Positions 25,418 to 36,818 are shown, counted from the stretch's first letter. The stretch is 64,000 bases of DNA from Patagioenas fasciata (GCF_037038585.1 NC_092520.1:10793001-10857000), one strand, 5' to 3'. The notes: generated from the sequence alone by a model not told the origin. A program made the numbers and translations.

Positions 25418-28210
25418 ATGGGCCAGGTCAACTGCTGCCGCGGGTCCGGGTAAGATCCCCCACGTCACGGGGACACCCCAGCACAGCCAGACCCCATAAC
25501 AGCCGCTTTTCTCATGCCCGACACCGTCTGCTCTGCTCTGCTCTGCTCTGCTCTGCAGGGACGACCCTGAGCCCGTGCAGCAGTGCGTGCCCATCCCAGC
25601 ATCTCACCAGCCACTGCTCCGGCAGAGCCAGGCGAAGGTGAGCACCCCTCGGGAAGCAATCTGGGCCATCCACTTCTCTCACACGTGGCCGGGGTATGAT
25701 CCACAATGCCAGGGGCCCTTTCTGCTGCAGGGCTGTTCAGTGAGCGCAGCACGTTTTTTGCAGGCTGGTGCAGAGCAGCAGCCACCACCTCTTGCCTCCT
25801 CCTGCAGCGAAGCTGGAGTTGGCCACTCGGCTGGTGAGTTTGGGGAAGATGGGGGCAGGACGGCTCTTCTCTCGTCCTCTCCCAGACAGACACTCACGCT
25901 GCACTGGGGCTGCTGCTGCCCTTCCCGCAGGGCACGTCCGTACCACGGCTCTGCAGCAGGAAAGACCTGAGCCCCCGCGGTCACGCGCTCCCAAATTATG
26001 CTTTTCCCTGCACACGGTGGTGGGGGAAGAGCACTGAGATTGTCAAGGAGAGCTTGCCTGGCATTTCTTCTCCACAGCTCTTTGCTCTCTTCTCCTTGGC
26101 ACCAGGTGGGACCAGCAGGAGGAGGAGGTGGCTGCCCTGGCCCTTCGCACGGCGAGGGCCCTCGGATGCTGCAGAGGCTGCCGGGCCGTCAGGCTCTGGC
26201 CACACGGGGCTTCTGTTTGGCCGGCCCCTGGCAGCTCTCTGCAGCCAGAACGGCTCGCTGCCCCAGCCCATCCAGGTAAGCACCCCTAGGCAGGCCAACC
26301 ACATCTCGCTGGCTCCTCTGGAGAGGTGGTGTTCCAGTCCAAGGTACCCCAGATGGGTCTTGGGGACAAAGCTGCCTCTTCCCCACATCACCCACCCCCA
26401 GCCAAACCCTTCTCCTGCCTCAAGGAGACCTGCAGACCCTTCCACTGTGACTCCTGCCCCTGAGGAGGTTGCCCTGTCCCAGGACGTGTCTCCAGCCCAG
26501 CAATGTCCTCCTCTGTCCCGCAGGACCTACTGGCTCTCCTGCAGGAGCACGGACCGTCCACCGAGGGGATCTTCCGGCTGGCGCCTGGCGAGCGCGCCTC
26601 CCGGGAGCTGCGGGAGGCTTTGGACAGCGGCGCCCAGGTCCAGCTGGAAAGCCAGCCGGTGCACCTCCTGGCCGCCATCCTGAAGGTGAACCCTGCTGAC
26701 ACGGCTCCCGGCAGCTCCCGGCTCTGCCGGGGCTGACGGGCACCTGCCAGAGCAGGAGCCCAAAGCCAGGAGCTGCTGCTCAGCCCGAGCGCTGGGCTGG
26801 GGATGCTGCCTGTGCTCCCGGCGGCAGCGGGCACAGCCTGAGCCGCAGCCCTCGCCATTGCAGGAGTTCCTGCGCAAGATCCCCTCCAAGCTCCTGCAGG
26901 CAGAGCTGTACCAGGACTGGATGGGCGCCCTGCACACCACCAGCAGGGAGGAGAGGCTGGCGGGGCTGAAGGAGTAAGTGTGGCCAGCAGCCTGGCCGCT
27001 GCGCGGGCACTGCCAGAGCCCCAAAAGCATTTTTCTGCTGGGGGCAATGGCCGCAGACGTTGCAGGTGGCTACATAAGGGACTCTTGCCACAAGGGCAGG
27101 GAGGGAGGGAGGGAGGGAGGTGGCCGTATCTCGGCCAAGGCAGCCCCTCTGCTGTAAACCAGGCATGGCCAGGGACCCTTCCCTCGGGTGGGCTTGGCTG
27201 GGATCAACCTGTGTTGACAAGCTCTCCTTGCTTGACCTTGTGTTCCTGTTTCCTCAGCGTGGCCAGCAAGTTGCCCGAGCCCAACCTGCTCCTCCTCAAG
27301 CAGCTGCTCACCCTGCTGCACACCATCAGCAGCAACGCCGGCACCAGCAGGATGACAGCGGCCAGCCTGGCCATCTGTGTGGGGCCGAACCTCCTCAGCC
27401 CACCGGAGGAGGACACGCTGCCGCTGGACGTCCTGGTGCAGGTGACCGGCAAGGTACGCCGTGTTGAACGGGCGGCTACAGCCCGCCGGGCCCAGCCCAG
27501 CTTTGCTGCTCAGAGCTTCCTGGCCGCCTCCTGCCTTCAGCAAACGCTGCTGGGGCAGCTGCTGGGAAGAGCAGCCCCACAGCTGCAGCTTCTGCGCTGA
27601 AGTGAGGGTCAGGAGTGGGAAGGGCTGTCTGACCCATTTTCAGCCACCAGGCTGGAAACCAATGGTTTGCTGCTGTGTGCAGGTGACGCAGCTGCTGGAG
27701 TTCCTCATTGACCACCACGAGGAACTCTTTGAGGAGGAGGAGGCTGGGCTTCCCAGTGCATCCACCGAGGAGTTGCCAGCACCAGAGCCAGAAGCTCCTA
27801 CCTCAGAGGTATGCCAGGGCCACAAACAGGGTGGGACTGCTGCCACAGGAACAAGCAAGGTCCTCCACCCAGCAGCCTGCAGCTCTGCAAAACGTCATAG
27901 CTGAGCTAGATATTGGACAAGTAGGTCCCTGCCACACCTTCACTTGTACATTGCCCTTGCAGGTGCCTCCAGTCACCCTGGAAAGTGAACACCTGAGTAG
28001 CACCTCTGAGGAGAGCAGGTAACATGAGCTGGCTTTGATTAAGAGCAGGACTGATTCAGGTTTATCATGGCATTACCTTTCTAACCATACTCTCGCATGC
28101 AAAGGTTGCCAGGCTCTTCACGACTCCACAGGAAGAGAAGACCATCCTGTGAAGAGCCAAGTGATGGGCAACCTGAGAGGAAGAGGAGGAAGCTGGCAAC
28201 GGAGCACTGA
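25418..28210 (+). CDS. RhoGAP-domain protein (TAGAP-like), copy 1
   Basis: GTPase-activating protein for Rho-family GTPases. Exons: 25418-25449, 25559-25637, 25764-25833 (acceptor could be 25774), 26106-26275, 26524-26685, 26864-26973, 27258-27453, 27683-27808, 27963-28018, 28105-28210. All have GT/AG borders and phases fit, giving about 368 residues. An extra exon from 25931 is possible. The N-terminus MGQVNCC suggests myristoylation and palmitoylation. The RhoGAP domain begins at LLFGRPLAALC; GPSTEGIFRLAP carries the arginine finger (about R135); FLRKIPSKLL, LLLLKQLLTLL and AICVGPNLL are the other core motifs, with the conserved Lys and Asn present. An acidic stretch (EELFEEEEAG) follows, then a basic end (ERKRRKLATEH). 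The ATG has G at -3 and +4; the frame is open upstream to 25088 through CR1-like DNA, which I think is untranslated. Type A residue: Gln in exon 5 of this model (26635-26637). Confidence 0.82.
25526..25558 (+). repeat. CTCTG pentamer run at exon 2 acceptor
   Basis: Five CTCTG repeats directly precede the CAG acceptor of exon 2 and form its pyrimidine-rich tract. Unit 4 also has five; units 2, 3 and 5 have three. This is a clear subtype marker and might alter splicing strength. Confidence 0.8.
27094..27120 (+). repeat. G-quadruplex-capable GGGA run, unit 1
   Basis: GGGCA followed by consecutive GGGA repeats gives at least four G3 runs with 1-2 base loops, in the intron between the exons ending at 26973 and starting at 27258. 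Identical runs lie at 35702-35728, 44208-44234, 52872-52898 and 61523-61549. Confidence 0.7.
28019..28022 (+). promoter_or_regulatory. Splice donor that doubles as a stop codon
   Basis: The text AGCAGGTAACA reads as AGC AGG TAA if the intron is kept and as AGCAG|GTAACA if it is spliced. Retention would end the protein at ...SSTSEESR; splicing to 28105 adds a 35-residue basic tail. I favour splicing because the downstream frame looks protein-like and has a branch-like CTAAC before its acceptor. Confidence 0.55.
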
Positions 28211-30473
28211 GGCACGGGCAACTAAGGAAATCCAAGCAGGCGAAAAGAACCAGGGGCCCAGGTGTGTATCCGCTGCCTACAGAAAGTCACAAAGCCCCAC
28301 TTTTCTGTTCACGTCAGCTGGCAATCCCAGCGCCGCCTGGTGTCCGAATCCCAAGGGCACAGTAAGGAGTTGTTCCAAGTAGCTGTAGACACGGAGACAG
28401 TGGCACTTCTTAAAAAGTTACCGGGGGTAATTGAGGGAAGTGAAAGACAACCAAGCAATCAAAAAGCAGTGTGATTTTCCTTCACGCCAGGGTTTTTAGC
28501 AAGGGACACTGAGGGATGCTGCTGCTGCTGCTGCTGCTGCTTGGGTTTTAGAAAGGACATCACAGCCCCCCAGGGGCTCCCTGTCGAGCCCCACTGCCCG
28601 CTGAGGGGCACTGCACATCCCTGAGAACCGGCTGTGCCCCGGGAAGGGCATGTGTTGAGAAGGGGCCAAAGCAAAGCTGGAGTCGGTGACTCCTGTTTCG
28701 TTGGACTTCCCAAAAACCAGGCAACTCCGTCGTGACTCTTCTTGTCTTCATTGTTTCATCAGTTCTTTCTGACTCTGTCCTTGTAGCTTCTTGGATTTCC
28801 TGGATGAGCTCTGACACCCGGGCTTCCAGGAGCACGATGCAGCCCCAGCACCACCTCGGCGCAGGCGAGGAGAGAGGCAGCGCGCCCTCCTGCTCTGGCC
28901 GGCACATTCCACTCGTGCAGCGCTAAGCCAGAGCAGCCCCACGGGGCCCCCAGACCCATCCCAGCCCTCGCAGGAGGCCTTGCTGGCTCACCCATCAGCT
29001 CCGTGAGCAGATGCCCACCAGCTGGAACATCTCTCCAAGGTGGAGAGCTGGCCTGTGGACTTCAGGACATGTGGAGTGTGTGACACACGGTGGTGCCTGG
29101 CATCTGGGAGGGCCATGAAGACATGCTGGCCGGTGTCTTCCATTCTGTAAAACCCTCCAAGTTTTAATTCCAGCTACCCATTCTTGGCAGACCCATGCGG
29201 AACTGACTTGCTCCATTCAAGAAGGTAGCACCCATTGCTCCTCTTTGCTCAGGGCAAGTGCATGTATGCAGGACACCTGAAGAACTCATTTGGGGACAGA
29301 AGGTAACACGTCAGCCGGCTGCACCTACTTGAGTCCAAACCCCACTGTGCTGTCCCTACCAAGAGCAGAAACTACATTCAAAAGGCTCCTGTCACTGCAC
29401 TTTCACTGATACCCACTTGCACATGCTGCAAAAGGCACGTACTGAGCTGCGAGGATTTCCTATAAGTATGGAGGCGGTCAAATGGACATTGGACATAATT
29501 TTCTCCAGGTTGGAGAAGACTGGTAGCAAAAACTGAAATTATTTCCATACCTGATCGACATACGAGCATATGGATGGGTCATATGTCGCTATGGAAATGC
29601 TGGTCCTTTGTGCCCATCTCATTGACTTCGAAAGAACGTGTCTGTGGAGCTACAACCCACAGGCTAGCTGAGAGCTTTTCCAGGGTTGACTGGACAGGTA
29701 TTCCGGAATGACGACACATCCATGCGTGTTCACTCTATTGCGACATTGCTCCTCGGCCTGGCGGTGCTCAAGAGAAACCTGCTTTGAGCCCTGCAAAACC
29801 AAAAAAACCCAGGAAAACTCATGAAAGCGGAAGTTCTGAAGAGCCTCCAATCTCAGCTTGTACAGTTTTTCATGGAAGCACAAGCAAAAAGGAGGCAGTG
29901 AATGGTCTGTGATGCAGTTCACATACATATGAAAATTATACAGGAAAGCTTTGTATTGCAATGGCCATTTGGGTGTATAAATATGTAATATAGAGGGACA
30001 TGCTTTATTATAAAAGGAAAGTATGTAATCAAAAGGTTGGTCTTCATATTAAGCTGTGTTGTTTGAAATGATAGCACACAAAGTCCTGTCATTTATTTGG
30101 TGGTTATTTGGTGCTTTTTAAATTTCTCCAGTGGGGACCTACTGCTGCACAGTGAATTAGCTGCAGTTGGGCATTTTGCTGTGGGCGCAGCCTGTTGCTT
30201 TCATGTTTTTTATTATACGGGACACTATCACTCCTTTTAATGTTCGATAATAGATTTTAAAATGTCTCTTCAGTTCAGAAGATGTCTTGTATTATTTAGA
30301 AATATCATATATTAATCTAATTTTTTAAATAAAAAGTGTTTATGTGCAATTAACGAACATGAGCTACGTCTTTTTTTTTTTCCAAATGTCACAACATTTT
30401 AACTAAGTGCTTTACATTGTATGTCTTGAACCTGGCCAAATGGAGATGCTTACAAGAAGAAAGAGAAACATTT
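28211..30473. other. Noncoding tail of unit 1
   Basis: The first part (to about 29,000) is GC-richer and includes an antisense frame with helix-like sequence (minus strand 28560-28907). From about 29,900 it becomes AT-rich, with AATAAA at 30328-30333 about 2.1 kb past the stop codon and a T11 run at about 30370. It may contain the 3' UTR of the gene, but no near poly(A) signal is obvious. The same text recurs in units 2-5 with few changes. Confidence 0.5.
28518..28541 (+). repeat. (GCT)8 microsatellite, unit 1
   Basis: Eight GCT repeats. The same eight occur in every unit: 37126-37149, 45632-45655, 54296-54319 and 62947-62970. Constant length at a normally unstable tract points to recent duplication or ongoing homogenisation. 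Confidence 0.9.
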
Positions 30474-30779
30474 GAAGAAAAGAAAAGAAAAGAAAAGAAA
30501 AGAAAAGAAAAGAAAAGAAAAGAAAAGAAAAGAAAAGAAAAGAAAAGAAAAGAGAAGAGAAGAGAAGAGAAGAGAAGAGAAGAGAAGAGAAGAGAAGAGA
30601 AGAGAAGAGAAGAGAAGAGAAGAGAAGAAAAGAAAAGAAGAGAAAAGAAAAGAAAAGAAAAGAAAAGAAAAGAAAAGAAAAGAAAAGAAAAGAAAAGAAA
30701 AGAAAAGAAGAAAAGAAAAGAAAAGAAAAGAAAAGAAAAGAGAAAAGAAAAGAGAAAAGAAAAGGAAAGAAAGAAAAGG
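30474..30779 (+). repeat. (AAAAG)n purine block, unit 1
   Basis: About 305 bases of uninterrupted purine made of AAAAG repeats with an internal block of AGAAG repeats (about 30550-30626). It is pure A/G on the + strand. Long lysine/glutamate/arginine frames across it are artefacts of the repeat. Confidence 0.95.
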
Positions 30780-31365
30780 CCCTTAGCCCCAGTGTTTGCT
30801 CTTCACTGCACTAGCTACAAAGACCTGTCTGGAGAATGCTGCCACTAGGTCTCAGCCCCGAGGATGCAAGACACAAACCTCCTTGGCAGAAGAGGGAACT
30901 AAAACTCGGGTGGGATTCGGCTCACTCTAGCCTCCGTGTCCCTCTTTGGGCTCGGTGTCCACACAGTCATCACAGGGAGTGCCTATCAAGGGCTTGGTGC
31001 AGTAACCTACCCCTGGGCACCATTTGGGAATGATCCGAGACCCCACAGGTATGTCCTCTGGCCTCCAGCTGCGCCCTCAGAAGGGACAGACTGCCCATAG
31101 GTTGGTGTCACATCTGCTGGGCTCTGGGTGCTGGTTTGATTACGGCATCTTGAATGGCATTAAGATTCCCGTGTGCAGGAAACCCAACCGAGGCCCGAGC
31201 CAATGCACTCAGTGAAGTCTAGAGGTGTCCTTAAGATGTCTACTTCAGGACAGCAGGACTAACTTTTACTCTGCTACTAATAATGGGAACTTTACTATTT
31301 TTAATAGGAAGAATTGCAGCATAGCTGAGTCAGGCAGAGAATGAAACGCTATGATCTCTAGCAGC

Positions 31366-31820
31366 AAGGTCAGGCTTTGCAGGAAGACTACAGAGCCACG
31401 GCTCACATGCTTAGGGAGAAATCACGAAAGACCAAGGCTCAACGAGACTTTATTCTTGGGCTTCCTGGTCCTTTGAGTTGGAAGACGAGGGCTGCAGGAG
31501 CAGCGACTTTCCATTTGCGGACACTGGAACTCTAAGGAAGCACTTGTATCAGCCGAACGTCCCTCGCTCCATGGGGCCTGATGGGATCCATCCCAGAGTC
31601 GTGAAGGAGTTAGCAGCTGTCATGGCGGGAGCCCTTGCAATCATCTTGTAAAGGTCTGGGAATGCGGGTAGGTCCCTGCTGACTGGAAGCTCGCCAGTGT
31701 TCTTCCAGTTTATCAGAAGACCCAGGGAAGAACAGAACTCCTAGTCTAGCTTCAGTTTCTGGGAAAGTGACGGAGAAGGTCATCCTGGGTGCTATTGAAA
31801 GCCATTTTAAGGACAATGCA
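31366..31820 (+). mobile_element. CR1 ORF2 fragment, unit 2
   Basis: Same fragment as in unit 1 with a few substitutions, for example CCCTCGC for CCATCGC near 31561 and the T change in CCATTTTAAGG. It has the same abrupt 3' end. Confidence 0.8.
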
Positions 31821-32780
31821 ATGTCTCCAGCGTTCAGTCAATAGACATTGGGCTCAATGCAAACCACAGCTGTCCCTACTTCCTGATAGACTGTAACAAG
31901 GACAGGGCTTCGTCCCCCAGAAGCTGGGGGGGTCTCCCGGTGACTGGGAGCCCTCTGGCTGCTCAGCCCATGCGCTCGAGAGCTGCACGTATCATGCGGT
32001 CGTGGCACGGCCAGTGTCCGTGTGCCGACCGGATGCTCCGCATGGGCAAAGTATAACAACCTTCACGAGGGGTGCAGACGTTGCAACAGCCAGAGATCCT
32101 CACGGAGGTGGAGACTCTAATAACCCACGACAGGCGCTTTGCACGTGGGACTCTCCTCCCACCACCGGTCCGCAGGAGAAGAAGACAACAGTCACGCGAG
32201 ACCTTGCGTGATCCACAATGGCAGCTCTCTCTCTTTCTCTTTCCTTCTCTTAAAAAATGTTATATGAAAGTTTTGGTACTTTCCTGACATTTGGCCTCCA
32301 TTGTGCCTTAATTCCAGCCTTAGTAATCACCTTTGATCGCCATCCTCCAGATCGTGATGTTTTAATTGCTGTCACAGACAGGTTTGCTTAGACTTGGAAG
32401 TGTCCAGAAAGTCTTCAACTTCTAAATCTTACTGTTGAGTGCAATCAGATTGGGTATCAGTCTGACGTTAAGCTCAGCCACCCCCACCCCTCAGTAATAT
32501 AGTGAGGACAAGTTGGAACACGAGGGGGTTTAGTTCCTGCCAAGTTCATCCTTTTAACACGACAGCCTTTGTAGAGACCCTGTCCCTTGGGGACGGTTAC
32601 TTCTCTGAGAGGGAAAAGTCAAATGCGTCCCCTAAATACCCACAGAGAAGAAGTGGAACTAAGCAAGGTACCTCTCAAGGAGGGGAGCGGGGCATTGAAG
32701 CTGACTAAAGGTGCCTCTCGAGAAGAGCACTCTTATAGTTTGAAAAGATAGAAAACGATTCCAAGATACTGCTTCATTCC

Positions 32781-33679
32781 TTGGAGGAGCAGAACTCCAA
32801 GCTCTCACCACCGGGCTCGGACTGGGCTCAGAAAAACTGGTATAATGGACAATCACCTGTTGACCGAACTCCTGTCTTGCAGGCCAAGGCTCGGGCGATA
32901 AAAGGCAGAGGAAAATCTATGCCGTGTGCAGTGTTAGGTGCAGCCTTGAGAGCTGCGGCAGGAGAGAAGGAGCAACGATGCAAGACCGAAAGCCAGTCGA
33001 TTGCATCTCTACAAGATCTAGCTACAATGTTGCAGCCGCGATTAGAAGAAGGAAGGGCAAACGCCCACTTGCTTAGGCAAGAGTTGTGTGAAAGACTAAT
33101 GCGAGCCGGGGATGACCAGTCGGAAAGGGGGCGTAAGAACCCATTAGAAAGGACAGGGAAGAAGACACTGTCCTATCCCCTGCCCAAGCTAGAAGATTTG
33201 CAGCGTCGTGCGGACAAGTTACCTGTCCTGCTACAGCCGTTGATTAGGGCCGAGTGCTCATATGAGGACTCGGGGACGAGGTACCCCAAATGAAAACAAA
33301 AGAGGTCCCATTTGACGCCAGGAATTGGCTCAAATTAAAGAAAGAGTATGGTCAGACTCTCGAGGAGTCCAAGACTGAGTATGTCTGGAGTGTCTCTCTC
33401 ATTGAAAGTGACCACATTTTATTGTCCAAAAAGGAAGCTGAAGGGTACTGGGGACCTGGTGTGTGTTTGACCGTGGGAAACGTGGGTATCACGGATTTAT
33501 GCTTTTTAGACACTCCCCGCTCCGACTCCGTGAAAACCTGGAGTTGCGCAGAGAGGTGCTCACTCAAGAAGGCAGCAGTGCAGCTGCTCGGGCTATTGCA
33601 GCCGGCAAAGCCAACCTCCTCTCCAGTTTTCCAAGAGAGGGCCAACACCGCTTCTACCTGGGCATTTGTAACACACTGA
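32781..33679 (+). pseudogene. Endogenous retroviral Gag-like remnant, unit 2
   Basis: As in unit 1, but the first frame ends in TGA instead of TAA. That one change creates an ATG overlapping the stop (33290), so the second, capsid-like part forms its own 129-codon open frame. The lesion between the two parts is unchanged. This is a subtype B feature shared with units 3 and 5. No LTR or pol is attached. Confidence 0.65.
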
Positions 33680-34034
33680 TGGACTTCAAGTCTGCACCAT
33701 TCAGTTGATAGACATTGGGCTCAGTGGAAACCCACAGCCTACAGTGCTGTGCCCAGCTCTGGGCTCCCCAGGACGAGAGAGACCTGGGCAAAGTGGGGAG
33801 ACCCCCAGTGCCCCTCCCCCACCATGGCGGTTAGAATGCGATGCTGTGTTGACCCGGCGCTGGCCCGGCAACGGTTCTGTGCCAACACGGAGCGGCACGG
33901 GGCAGAGCCCAGCTCTTCCCCAGCAGCACTCCTCGGCACTTGGGCGCCCTTTGGGAGTCTCTCTGCTGCCTACTGGCAGGATTTGCAGGACAAGCGGTGT
34001 GTCCAGCGTGACAGTTCGACTGTCTTCCGTCGGG

Positions 34035-36818
34035 ATGGGCCAGGTCAACTGCTGCCGCGGCTCCGGGTAAGATCCCCCACATCACGGGGACACCCATGCA
34101 CAGCCAGACCCCATAACAGCCGCTTTTCTCATACCCGACACCGTCTGCTCTGCTCTGCTCTGCAGGGACGACCCTGAGCCCGTGCAGCAGTGCGTGCCCG
34201 TCCCAGCGTCTCACCAGCCACTGCTCCGGCAGAGCCAGGCGAAGGTGAGCACCCCTTGGGAAGCAATCTGGGCCTTCCACTTCTCTCACACGTGGCCAGG
34301 GCATGATCCACAATGCCAGGCGCCCTTTCTGCTGCAGGGCTGTTCAGTGAGCGCAGCACGTTTTTTGCAGGCTGGTGCAGAGCAGCAGCCACCACCTCTT
34401 GCCTCCTCCTGCAGCGAAGCTGGAGTTGGCCACTCGGCTGGTGAGTTTGGGGAAGATGGGGGCAGGACGGCTCTTCTCTCGTCCTCTCCCAGACAGACAC
34501 TCACGCTGCACTGGGGCTGCTGCTGCCCTTCCCGCAGGGCACGTCCGTACCACGGCTCTGCAGCAGGAAAGACCTGAGCCCCCGCGGTCGCGCGCTCCCA
34601 AATTATGCTTTTCCCTGCACACGGTGGTGGGGGAAGAGCACTGAGATTGTCAAGGAGAGCTTGCCTGGCATTTCTTCTCCACAGCTCTTTGCTCTCTTTC
34701 TCCTTGGCACCAGGTGGGACCAGCAGGAGGAGGAGGTGGCTGCCCTGGCCCTTCGCACGGCGAGGGCCCTCGGATGCTGCAGAGGCTGCCGGGCCGTCAG
34801 GCTCTGGCCACACGGGGCTTCTGTTTGGCCGGCCCCTGGCAGCTCTCTGCAGCCAGAACGGCTCGCTGCCCCAGCCCATCCAGGTAAGCACCCCTAGGCA
34901 GGCCAACCACATCTCGCTGGCTCCTCTGGAGAGGTGGTGTTCCAGTCCAAGGTACCCCAGATGGGTCTTGGGGACAAAGCTGCCTCTTCCCCACATCACC
35001 CACCCCCAGCCAAACCCTTCTCCTGCCTCAAGGAGACCTGCAGACCCTTCCACTGTGACTCCTGCCCCTGAGGAGGTTGCCCTGTCCCAGGACGTGTCTC
35101 CAGCCCAGCAATGTCCTCCTCTGTCCCGCAGGACCTGCTGGCTCTCCTGCAGGAGCACGGACCGTCCACCGAGGGGATCTTCCGGCTGGCGCCTGGCGAG
35201 CGCGCCTCCCGGGAGCTGCGGGAGGCTTTGGACAGCGGCGCCCCGGTCCAGCTGGAAAGCCAGCCGGTGCACCTCCTGGCCGCCATCCTGAAGGTGAACC
35301 CTGCTGACACGGCTCCCGGCAGCTCCTGGCTCTGCCGGGGCTGACGGGCACCTGCCAGAGCAGGAGCCCAAAGCCAGGAGCTGCTGCTCAGCCCGAGCGC
35401 TGGGCTGGGGATGCTGCCTGTGCTCCCGGCGGCAGCGGGCACAGCCTGAGCCGCAGCCCTCGCCATTGCAGGAGTTCCTGCGCAAGATCCCCTCCAAGCT
35501 CCTGCAGGCAGAGCTGTACCAGGACTGGATGGGCGCCCTGCACACCACCAGCAGGGAGGAGAGGCTGGCGGAGCTGAAGGAGTAAGTGTGGCCAGCAGCC
35601 TGGCCGCTGCGCGGGCACTGCCAGAGCCCCAAAAGCATTTTTCTGCTGGGGGCAATGGCCGCAGACGTTGCGGGTGGCTACATAAGGGACTCTTGCCACA
35701 AGGGCAGGGAGGGAGGGAGGGAGGGAGGTGGCCGTATCTCGGCCAAGGCAGCCCCTCTGCTGTAAACCAGGCGTGGCCAGGGACCCTTCCCTCGGGTGGG
35801 CTTGGCTGGGATCAACCTGTGTTGACAAGCTCTCCTTGCTTGACCTTGTGTTCCTGTTCCCTCAGCGTGGCCAGCAAGTTGCCCGAGCCCAACCTGCTCC
35901 TCCTCAAGCAGCTGCTCACCCTGCTGCACACCATCAGCAGCAACGCCGGCACCAGCAGGATGACAGCGGCCAGCCTGGCCATCTGTGTGGGGCCGAACCT
36001 CCTCAGCCCACCGGAGGAGGACACGCTGCCGCTGGACGTCCTGGTGCAGGTGACCGGCAAGGTACGCCGTGTTGAACGGGCGGCTACAGCCCGCCGGGCC
36101 CAGCCCAGCTTTGCTGCTCAGAGCTTCCTGGCCGCCTCCTGCCTTCAGCAAACGCTGCTGGGGCAGCTGCTGGGAAGAGCAGCCCCACAGCTGCAGCTTC
36201 TGCGCTGAAGTGAGGGTCAGGAGTGGGAAGGGCTGTCTGACCCATTTTCAGCCACCAGGCTGGAAACCAATGGTTTGCTGCTGTGTGCAGGTGACGCAGC
36301 TGCTGGAGTTCCTCATTGACCACCACGAGGAACTCTTTGAGGAGGAGGAGGCTGGGCTTCCCAGTGCATCCACCGAGGAGTTGCCAGCACCAGAGCCAGA
36401 AGCTCCTACCTCAGAGGTATGCCAGGGCCACAAACAGGGTGGGACTGCTGCCACAGGAACAAGCAAGGTCCTCCACCCAGCAGCCTGCAGCTCTGCAAAA
36501 CGTCATAGCTGAGCTAGATATTGGACAAGTAGGTCCCTGCCACACCTTCACTTGTACATTGCCCTTGCAGGTGCCTCCAGTCACCCTGGAAAGTGAACAC
36601 CTGAGTAGCACCTCTGAGGAGAGCAGGTAACATGAGCTGGCTTTGATTAAGAGCAGGACTGATTCAGGTTTATCATGGCATTACCTTTCTAACCATACTC
36701 TCGCATGCAAAGGTTGCCAGGCTCTTCACGACTCCACAGGAAGAGAAGACCATCCTGTGAAGAGCCAAGTGATGGGCAACCTGAGAGGAAGAGGAGGAAG
36801 CTGGCAACGGAGCACTGA
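34035..36818 (+). CDS. RhoGAP-domain protein (TAGAP-like), copy 2
   Basis: Exons: 34035-34066, 34166-34244, 34371-34440, 34714-34883, 35132-35293, 35472-35581, 35866-36061, 36291-36416, 36571-36626, 36713-36818. The frame is intact throughout and the arginine-finger motif GIFR and PNLL are kept. Differences from copy 1: Val for Ile in exon 2 (VPVPAS), Pro for Gln at 35243-35245 (GAPVQLES) and a Glu instead of Gly at 35571-35573 (LAELK), the latter seen only in this copy. The intron before the exon at 34714 has one extra T in its pyrimidine tract. Confidence 0.82.

Larger units (their letters stand above)
22431..31047 (+). repeat. Tandem unit 1 (type A)
   Basis: This is the first of five head-to-tail units, 8617 bp measured from GGTATGTCC to the next GGTATGTCC. 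Homology begins a few bases earlier (about 22,421). Internal order: unidentified 0.3 kb, CR1 ORF2 fragment, unidentified 0.95 kb, Gag-like remnant, CR1-like piece, RhoGAP gene, 2.2 kb noncoding tail, AAAAG block, 0.27 kb spacer. The spacer (30780-31047) precedes units 2-5 but is missing before unit 1, so the array edge does not coincide with the spacer start. Confidence 0.93.

Noticed and set aside
26980..27600. A 206-codon plus-strand frame around the exon at 27258-27453
   Set aside because: It reads through the flanking introns, including the GGGA run. Clear GT/AG borders and the RhoGAP domain order show only the middle part is exon.
30417..30848. Long Lys/Glu/Arg-rich frames over the AAAAG blocks
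   Set aside because: A five-base purine repeat is open in all forward frames; these are microsatellite artefacts and differ between units.
34286..35638. A 450-codon open frame on the minus strand in type B units (also 42792-44144 and 60110-61459)
   Set aside because: It lies antisense to the RhoGAP gene and crosses its exons and introns. Type A units break it through a one-base difference in a pyrimidine tract. GC-rich DNA with few stops explains it.
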